Shown: positions 54,896 through 64,000 of the stretch, in pieces | Numbering within the stretch: the stretch's first letter is position 1 | Layout of the letters: every line of letters starts with the position of its first letter | Assembly (NCBI GenBank): GCA_963790405.1 | Contig: CAWBOJ010000006.1 | Location: 1 to 64,000, forward strand | From: JBGSMX01 sp963790405 | GTDB taxonomy: Bacteria; Actinomycetota; Coriobacteriia; Anaerosomatales; JAGXFU01 | Direction of reading: 5' to 3' | Length of the DNA: 64,000 bases | Made by a program: the position numbers and the translations under genes | Notes under the pieces: generated by a model | Told to the model about the DNA's origin: nothing | The model's database searches: none | The model's input: the letters and a program-made list of their open reading frames with translations, nothing else

Positions 54896-54971
54896 GGCGG
54901 TGTAGCTCAGCGGTTAGAGCACACGGTTCATACCCGTGGAGTCACTGGTTCGAATCCAGTCACCGCTACCA
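54896..54971 (+). tRNA. tRNA-Met-type (anticodon CAT)
   Basis: Anticodon stem CACGG/CCGTG around TTCATAC (CAT); acceptor GGCGGTG pairs with CACCGCT, the first pair being G-U. The paired first position argues against initiator tRNA; elongator Met is likely, Ile2 possible. Confidence 0.9.
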
Positions 54972-55100
54972 TGCAAGAACGCGCGAGGAGTGAACCTCGC
55001 GATGGATGAGCAGAAGGAACCGTAAGAGGAGATATACAAGACGGGTCGCGGTCGACCATGGTGGTCGGCTCCGTCGAATGGTCCCGTAAGGAGGAGACTC

Positions 55101-56290
<1,190 letters not shown>

Positions 56291-56313
56291 CCACGATCGC
56301 TGTGTGAGCGACT

Positions 56314-56346
56314 CGGGGCCCGGCGGCTGACGCCGGGCCCCGTTTT
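56314..56346 (+). terminator. Intrinsic terminator after tuf
   Basis: A 12-bp GC stem (CGGGGCCCGGCG, loop GCTGA, CGCCGGGCCCCG) followed by TTTT. Confidence 0.88.
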
Positions 56347-56371
56347 CCCCGCTCGGAGGTGTTCCGGCGGT

Positions 56372-56401
56372 TTGACAGTGCCGAAAACGGGGTGCTAGAG
56401 T
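56372..56401 (+). promoter_or_regulatory. Promoter of rpmG-secE-nusG
   Basis: Perfect TTGACA, 18-base spacer, TAGAGT; 56 bases before rpmG. Confidence 0.6.
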
Positions 56402-56456
56402 ACCCTACCGCGCCCGCGCCCCGGCGGAGAGCGGATGCGGTTGGCTAGGAGGACGA

Positions 56457-56606
56457 ATGAGAACCTTGGTCACTCTGGCGTGCAGTGAGTGCAAACGTCG
56501 GAACTACACCACCACGAAAAACAAGCAGAACAATCCCGAACGCATCGAGTTCAAGAAGTACTGCAAATGGTGCAAGAGCCATACGGTGCACAAGGAGACC
56601 CGCTAG
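56457..56606 (+). CDS. rpmG: Ribosomal protein L33
   Basis: 49 residues (MRTLVTLACSECKRRNYTTT to HKETR). It is the zinc-binding C+ form with CSEC and CKWC pairs. ATG with TAGGAGG upstream. The C+ form is usually used when zinc is sufficient. Confidence 0.95.
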   Translation: MRTLVTLACSECKRRNYTTTKNKQNNPERIEFKKYCKWCKSHTVHKETR

Positions 56607-56629
56607 GGTCTTCGGGCAGGGACGAACAC

Positions 56630-56706
56630 AGGGCAGTAGCTCCAATTGGTAGAGCGCCGGTCTCCAAAACCGGATGTTGGGGGTTCGAGCCCCTCCTGCC
56701 CTGCCA
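56630..56706 (+). tRNA. tRNA-Trp (anticodon CCA)
   Basis: Acceptor AGGGCAG/CTGCCCT, anticodon loop CTCCAAA (CCA), T-loop GTTCGAGCC, encoded CCA; it lies between rpmG and secE as in many bacteria. Confidence 0.95.
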
Positions 56707-56787
56707 GAACGAATTCGCCGCCGCGTCGATCGCGGCGGTTCGATTGAGACGCCGCCCGGAAGGCGGCACAAGGAGTGCGAAATAGCG

Positions 56788-57015
56788 ATGGCGAAGGCAT
56801 CGAAGGGCAAGCCAAGCAACGTGTTCAGTCGGTTCGTGGGCTACCTCCGTGGCGTCACGGTCGAGCTGAAACGGGTCGTCTGGCCCGGACCGAACGAGGT
56901 GCTGAACTCGAGCATCGTTGTCATGGTGACCCTCATCTTCTTCATTGCGTTCACGTTCGTCGTGGATCAGGCGATGGTCTACATCGTCAAGCTCATCGCC
57001 GGGATCGGTGGTTAG
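56788..57015 (+). CDS. secE: SecE preprotein translocase subunit
   Basis: 75 residues: a basic N-terminus, the amphipathic helix YLRGVTVELKRVVWPGPNEV and one transmembrane helix (IVVMVTLIFFIAFTFVVD). Essential clamp of SecY. ATG behind AAGGAG. Confidence 0.95.
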   Translation: MAKASKGKPSNVFSRFVGYLRGVTVELKRVVWPGPNEVLNSSIVVMVTLIFFIAFTFVVDQAMVYIVKLIAGIGG

Positions 57016-57020
57016 ATCAC

Positions 57021-57551
57021 ATGGCCCGTAGGTGGTATGTCATCCACACGTATTCCGGTTACGAGAACAAGGTGAAGACCAATCTCGAGCACCGGATCGA
57101 GTCGATGGGCATGGAAGACAAGATCTTCGAGGTGCTCATCCCGAAAGAGACCGTCACCGATCTCAAAGAGGGCGGTCGGCGGGTGACCAGCGAGAAGAAG
57201 GTGTTTCCCGGCTACATCCTCGTTCAGATGGAGCTGACTGACGACTCGTGGTACGTCGTTCGCAACACTCCGGGCGTTACGGGATTCGTTGGCTCTCAAG
57301 GCAAGCCCGTGCCGCTGCGGCGCGATGAGTTCAACCGAATCGTGAAGCGCACAGAGGCCGGGGCAAAGCCCAAGACCTCGACCGACTTCACGGAAGGCAT
57401 GGCGGTGAAGGTCACCGCTGGTCCTTTGGCCGAGTTTGACGGTGTTATCTCGGAAGTGAATGTTGATCAGGCCAAAGTGCGGGTAATGGTATCTATCTTC
57501 GGCAGGGAGACACCTGTTGAACTTGGCTTCGATCAGGTAGCCAAGCTGTAA
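57021..57551 (+). CDS. nusG: NusG transcription elongation factor
   Basis: 176 residues. NGN domain (RRWYVIHTYSGYENKVKTNL, FPGYILVQMELTDDSWYVV) and KOW domain (AVKVTAGPLAEFDGVISEV). Six bases after secE. Confidence 0.95.
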   Translation: MARRWYVIHTYSGYENKVKTNLEHRIESMGMEDKIFEVLIPKETVTDLKEGGRRVTSEKKVFPGYILVQMELTDDSWYVVRNTPGVTGFVGSQGKPVPLRRDEFNRIVKRTEAGAKPKTSTDFTEGMAVKVTAGPLAEFDGVISEVNVDQAKVRVMVSIFGRETPVELGFDQVAKL

Positions 57552-57678
57552 GAAGGAATCGCGCGACGACGACGTGTCGGGTCATCCCGAACGCTTCTCA
57601 CGCCGGATCGTCGCTTGATAGAGAATGAACAAGTGCGCCAGATTACCGGCGCCGTAGGTTAAGGACGTGAGAAGAGAC

Positions 57679-58104
57679 ATGGCCAAGAAGGTCGCCGGTT
57701 TCATCAAGTTGCAGATCCCGGCAGGACAGGCCAACCCGGCTCCGCCGGTCGGTCCCGCGCTCGGTCAGCATCAGGTCAACATCATGCAGTTCTGCCAGGC
57801 GTTCAACGCCGCTACGCAGGACAAGATGGGGACCATCATTCCCGTTGAGATTACGGTCTATGAGGATCGTACGTACGACTTCATCACCAAGACTCCGCCT
57901 GCGGCGGTGCTGCTCAAAAAGGCAGCGGGTCTCGAGAAGGGTTCGGGCGTGCCGCATCGCGAGAAGGTAGGTTCGGTCACCAAGGCGCAGGTTCGCGAGA
58001 TCGCTGAGACCAAGATGCCCGACCTCAATGCGAACGATATCGACGGCGCCATGCGAATCATCGCGGGAACCGCACGTTCGATGGGTATCACCGTAGCTGA
58101 CTAG
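57679..58104 (+). CDS. rplK: Ribosomal protein L11
   Basis: 141 residues: KVAGFIKLQIPAGQANPAPP, GPALGQHQVNIMQFCQAFNA, and the RNA-binding C-terminus ending GTARSMGITV. ATG 57679 gives the normal MAKK start; an in-frame GTG at 57667 is less likely. The 127-base gap from nusG has no clear terminator. Confidence 0.96.
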   Translation: MAKKVAGFIKLQIPAGQANPAPPVGPALGQHQVNIMQFCQAFNAATQDKMGTIIPVEITVYEDRTYDFITKTPPAAVLLKKAAGLEKGSGVPHREKVGSVTKAQVREIAETKMPDLNANDIDGAMRIIAGTARSMGITVAD

Positions 58105-58187
58105 CGCTACACGAGTCCGTATGCGGCTTCAAGAGCCGTGATGTGTGGGAGGACCGCATGGCGGTCCGCTGACCACGAGGAGGAACG

Positions 58188-58895
58188 ATGAACAAAGGCA
58201 AGCGATATCGCGACGCGATCGCACAGGTCGATCGTGAGAGGCTCTATGGGCCCAAGGAGGCCGTGCGCCTCGCCAAGGAACTCGCCACGGCCAAGTTCGA
58301 CGAGACCGTAGAAGTGCACTTCCGTCTCGGAATCGACACCCGCCAGGCGGACCAGCAGGTTCGAGGCTCGATCTCTTTGCCGCACGGCACGGGCAAGGAC
58401 GTTCGCGTCGCCGTTTTTGCCGAGGGTGAGGCCGCGCGTGAGGCCGAAGCCGCCGGAGCGGATGTTTTCGGCTCCGATGATCTGGTCGAGAAGATCCAGG
58501 GCGGATTCACGGATTTCGATGCTGCTGTCGCCACGCCGGATCAAATGGGCAAGGTGGGCAAGCTGGGAAAGATCCTCGGCCCCCGTGGTCTGATGCCCAA
58601 CCCGAAACTCGGGACTGTGACCAACGACGTCGGGCGCATCGTCGGCGAGCTCAAGGCGGGCAAAGTCGAATACCGTGCGGACAAGTACGGCATCGCCCAT
58701 GTCGCGATCGGCAAGGCCTCGTTCGACGAAACAGCTCTCGTCGAGAACTACGGAGCTCTTCTCGACGAGGTTCTACGCGTGAAGCCGGCTGGAGCCAAAG
58801 GTCGCTACATCAGGTCCATTACGCTTGCCACGACGATGGGCCCTGGCATCAAGCTTGATCCGGCTCGGGGTCGGAATCTCCTCGACGAGGACTAG
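58188..58895 (+). CDS. rplA: Ribosomal protein L1
   Basis: 235 residues: KGKRYRDAIAQVDRERLYGP, GTGKDVRVAVFAEGE, GPRGLMPNPKLGTVT and YIRSITLATTMGPGIKLD. L1 usually represses its own operon. ATG with GGAGGAA. Confidence 0.96.
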   Translation: MNKGKRYRDAIAQVDRERLYGPKEAVRLAKELATAKFDETVEVHFRLGIDTRQADQQVRGSISLPHGTGKDVRVAVFAEGEAAREAEAAGADVFGSDDLVEKIQGGFTDFDAAVATPDQMGKVGKLGKILGPRGLMPNPKLGTVTNDVGRIVGELKAGKVEYRADKYGIAHVAIGKASFDETALVENYGALLDEVLRVKPAGAKGRYIRSITLATTMGPGIKLDPARGRNLLDED

Positions 58896-58974
58896 ACCAC
58901 CTTTCGGATGGGGGTTGCGCGGGACCCCCGACCCGATGCATACTAACCTGCGCACTTCACAACAGAACAGCGTG

Positions 58975-59245
58975 CACGACTCTAGGAAGCCGAAGACAGC
59001 AGGTGCCCGGGCACACGGGCATGATGGGCCGAAGCGATGCAGGCCCGCCAGCCGAGGTGGACGCCAGACCGTACGACATACTGTACGGTGCGCATCAGTA
59101 ACATGTGCGTGGCCTCCGCCGGATTTCGGCGGGGGCCACGTTTTCGTTCTCGTCCGTTTTGGAGAACGTCGTGGCCCGCGTGGGTCGGTTGCCATCGTGG
59201 AACCGGTCAAACGGGTTGCGTGCGCTCTTGAAGGGAGGGAAGAGA
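58975..59245 (+). promoter_or_regulatory. L10 leader region of rplJ-rplL with attenuator
   Basis: The 350-base gap between rplA and rplJ holds several GC-rich inverted repeats (for example GTGCCCGGGCAC at 59002) and ends in a terminator-like hairpin. A structured leader bound by the L10-L12 complex is known at this position in many bacteria; the exact fold is not verified here. Confidence 0.5.
59109..59144 (+). terminator. Attenuator hairpin in the rplJ leader
   Basis: A 13-bp stem (GTGGCCTCCGCCG with CGGCGGGGGCCAC, one T-G pair, loop GATTT) followed by GTTTTCG, about 100 bases before the rplJ start. Confidence 0.7.
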
Positions 59246-59767
59246 ATGCCGACAGATGAAAAAGCTGCGAAAGTTGCGGAGATCAAAGGGAAGCTCACCA
59301 GCGCTACCGGTGTGATTCTGGTTGACTACCGTGGTCTGTCCGTCAAGGACATGCAGGAGTTCCGCGCATCGGTCCGTGAGGCCGGAGGCGAGGTCAAGGT
59401 CTACAAGAACACCCTGACCGAGATTGCGCTGCGCGAGTTGGCCATGCCTACCATGGATGAGTACCTGGTCGGTCCGACGGGTTTTGTCTTTGGGGACACA
59501 GAGGCGGTTGCGCCTGCGAAGGCGATTGTGGACTTCGCCAAGACGCACCCTTCGCTGGAGATCAAGGGCGGCTTCATGCAAAACGCAGTCGTGGACATGG
59601 CTGCGGTCAAGGCGATTGCGGCTCTGCCGACGCGCGAGGAGCTTCTCGCGAAGTTCATGGGTACGCTGCTTAACCCGATTCGCGGGTTCATGTCGATGGC
59701 GAACGCCCCGGTGGGCGCGTTCGCACGCACGCTGCAGGCGGTGGCCGACCAGAAGGCGGCTGCCTAG
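59246..59767 (+). CDS. rplJ: Ribosomal protein L10
   Basis: 173 residues: TGVILVDYRGLSVKDMQEFR, EVKVYKNTLTEIAL, and a C-terminal helix that binds L12 dimers (PVGAFARTLQAVADQK). ATG behind GGGAGGG. Confidence 0.95.
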   Translation: MPTDEKAAKVAEIKGKLTSATGVILVDYRGLSVKDMQEFRASVREAGGEVKVYKNTLTEIALRELAMPTMDEYLVGPTGFVFGDTEAVAPAKAIVDFAKTHPSLEIKGGFMQNAVVDMAAVKAIAALPTREELLAKFMGTLLNPIRGFMSMANAPVGAFARTLQAVADQKAAA

Positions 59768-59871
59768 CAAGACTGATTCGAGTACGACGATTCATGAGAG
59801 ATCGTTGGCTCTTACGAAATGAAGACGAGGCCGCCTGAGGCGGCGCAGAGATTGAGAAGGAGAAGACAGAA

Positions 59872-60255
59872 ATGGCGAACATCACAAAAGACGAGGTTCT
59901 GGAGTGGGTAAAGAACGCTCCTGCGCTGGAGCTCGCTGAGCTGGTCAAGGAGATGGAAGAGGTCTTCGGAGTGTCTGCAGCTGCGCCTGTCGCGGTTGCA
60001 GCAGCGGGCGCTGCTGGTGGCGAGGCTGCCGTCGAGGAGGAGAAAGACTCATTCGACGTCGTCCTTACCACGGTCGGCAATCAGAAGATCCAGGTCATCA
60101 AGGCGGTTCGCGAGCTGACGTCTCTCGGTCTCAAGGAGGCCAAAGAGGTTGTCGACAGCGCGCCGAAGGCCGTCCTCGAGGGCGTGGACAAGGCGAAGGC
60201 CGAGGAAGCCAAGTCCAAGCTTGAGGATGCCGGCGCGGTCGTCGAACTCAAGTAG
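59872..60255 (+). CDS. rplL: Ribosomal protein L7/L12
   Basis: 127 residues: N-terminal dimer domain (LELAELVKEMEEVFGVSAAA), Ala-Gly hinge, and the factor-binding C-terminus (EKDSFDVVLTTVGNQKIQVI, LGLKEAKEVVDSAPKAV). Confidence 0.96.
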   Translation: MANITKDEVLEWVKNAPALELAELVKEMEEVFGVSAAAPVAVAAAGAAGGEAAVEEEKDSFDVVLTTVGNQKIQVIKAVRELTSLGLKEAKEVVDSAPKAVLEGVDKAKAEEAKSKLEDAGAVVELK

Positions 60256-60308
60256 ATCGATTCACTACTGCTTCGACGCTCTGTTGCAGCGTCGTCCGAA
60301 GCTGTAAC

Positions 60309-60340
60309 GATGGCCGGACCCGCACGCGGGTCCGGCCATC
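60309..60340 (+). other. Long GC hairpin between rplL and rpoB
   Basis: A 15-bp inverted repeat (GATGGCCGGACCCGC / GCGGGTCCGGCCATC) with a two-base centre and no U-tract after it. It may be an RNase processing site or a weak attenuator, as at the same place in E. coli. Confidence 0.6.
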
Positions 60341-60368
60341 GGCAACACCTCGACGAGAAAATCAAGTA

Positions 60369-60397
60369 TTGACCAAGAGACCATAGTTCGGTATTTT
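60369..60397 (+). promoter_or_regulatory. Promoter candidate for rpoBC
   Basis: TTGACC, 17-base spacer, TATTTT, 55 bases before the rpoB start and just after the hairpin. Confidence 0.5.
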
Positions 60398-60451
60398 TGT
60401 AATTTGCGACTCATCTGTCATCGCCCCTAACTCTGAAGGAGGAATCGCCTG

Positions 60452-63919
<3,468 letters not shown>

Positions 63920-63922
63920 ACC

Positions 63923-64000
63923 TTGCTCGACGTCGACGTCAACAACTTCGATAGACTGCGGATCGGACTAGCATCGTCCGAGCAGATCCGCCAATGGTCC
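63923..64000 (+). CDS. rpoC: RNA polymerase beta' subunit, 5' part only
   Basis: TTG start (AAGGAG six bases upstream) and 26 residues, LDVDVNNFDRLRIGLASSEQ then IRQWS, the normal RpoC N-terminus. Cut by the window end. Confidence 0.92.
   Translation, partial: MLDVDVNNFDRLRIGLASSEQIRQWS

Overview
This 64 kb window is high-GC (roughly 60-63% by eye) bacterial chromosome. It looks like an anaerobic actinobacterium, most likely a deep Coriobacteriia or OPB41-type lineage. That placement is inference. It rests on the actinobacterial flavour of RpoB, EF-Tu and RpmG, frequent GTG/TTG starts, large multihaem c-type cytochromes, Rex, and no sign of an outer membrane. The contig carries many single-base indels: about two dozen clear frame breaks, some in genes that cannot be dispensable (tuf, cysS, tatA, cheY). 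Broken frames should therefore be read first as sequence errors. For such genes I give the span of the whole gene and the places where the frame slips.

Layout. 1-1.45 kb: a truncated, badly frame-broken SNF2-type helicase on the minus strand, butted against a headless gene at about 1447; this looks like a chimeric join. 1.45-4.7 kb: an FG-GAP/VCBS-like multihaem protein and an L,D-transpeptidase. 4.8-14 kb: a chemotaxis operon (cheR, MCP, cheW, cheY, cheB, cheA, cheC, cheD) running into a diguanylate cyclase, with no flagellar genes. 14-17.7 kb: peptidoglycan-binding protein, NlpC/P60 hydrolase, PilT and a small carbonic-anhydrase-like protein. 17.9-24.3 kb: an ECF sigma cassette, VanZ-like protein, DMT exporter, class A penicillin-binding protein and J-domain protein. 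24.3-26.6 kb: a minus-strand ferredoxin plus thioredoxin-like pair behind a CsoR-type operator, then a second MCP and a RidA-like protein. 26.9-29.2 kb: a cytochrome with about 24 haem motifs, and tRNA-Pro. 29.2-36 kb: small membrane and unknown proteins, SAM hydrolase, YhaM-type exonuclease, MTA phosphorylase, site-2 protease, Rex. 36-50.7 kb: tatA, greA, lysS, clpC, radA, disA, a PIN-TRAM protein, ispD, ispF, cysE, cysS, rlmB, yacP and a sigH-like sigma gene, in the order seen in Bacillus and relatives. 50.7-54.5 kb: tRNA-Thr and a cAMP-type cluster (class III cyclase, DUF3307 protein, cyclic-nucleotide-binding protein). 54.6-64 kb: tRNA-Tyr, -Thr and -Met, tuf, rpmG, tRNA-Trp, secE, nusG, rplK, rplA, rplJ, rplL, rpoB and the start of rpoC.

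The most exciting candidate is at 24304-24645 on the minus strand. It is a thioredoxin-fold protein whose frame is open except for one UGA at the second active-site cysteine position. A stable hairpin with a GGA tip follows the UGA at the spacing expected of a bacterial SECIS element. The gene follows a 4Fe-4S ferredoxin gene and a consensus-like promoter that contains a 7-4-7 CsoR/CstR-type operator. I read this as a probable, apparently undescribed selenoprotein redox module under metal or persulfide control.

The regulatory themes are cyclic nucleotides and redox: c-di-GMP (GGDEF protein), c-di-AMP (DisA), probably cAMP (class III cyclase with a CNB protein), Rex for NADH, and extracellular electron transfer through the multihaem proteins.
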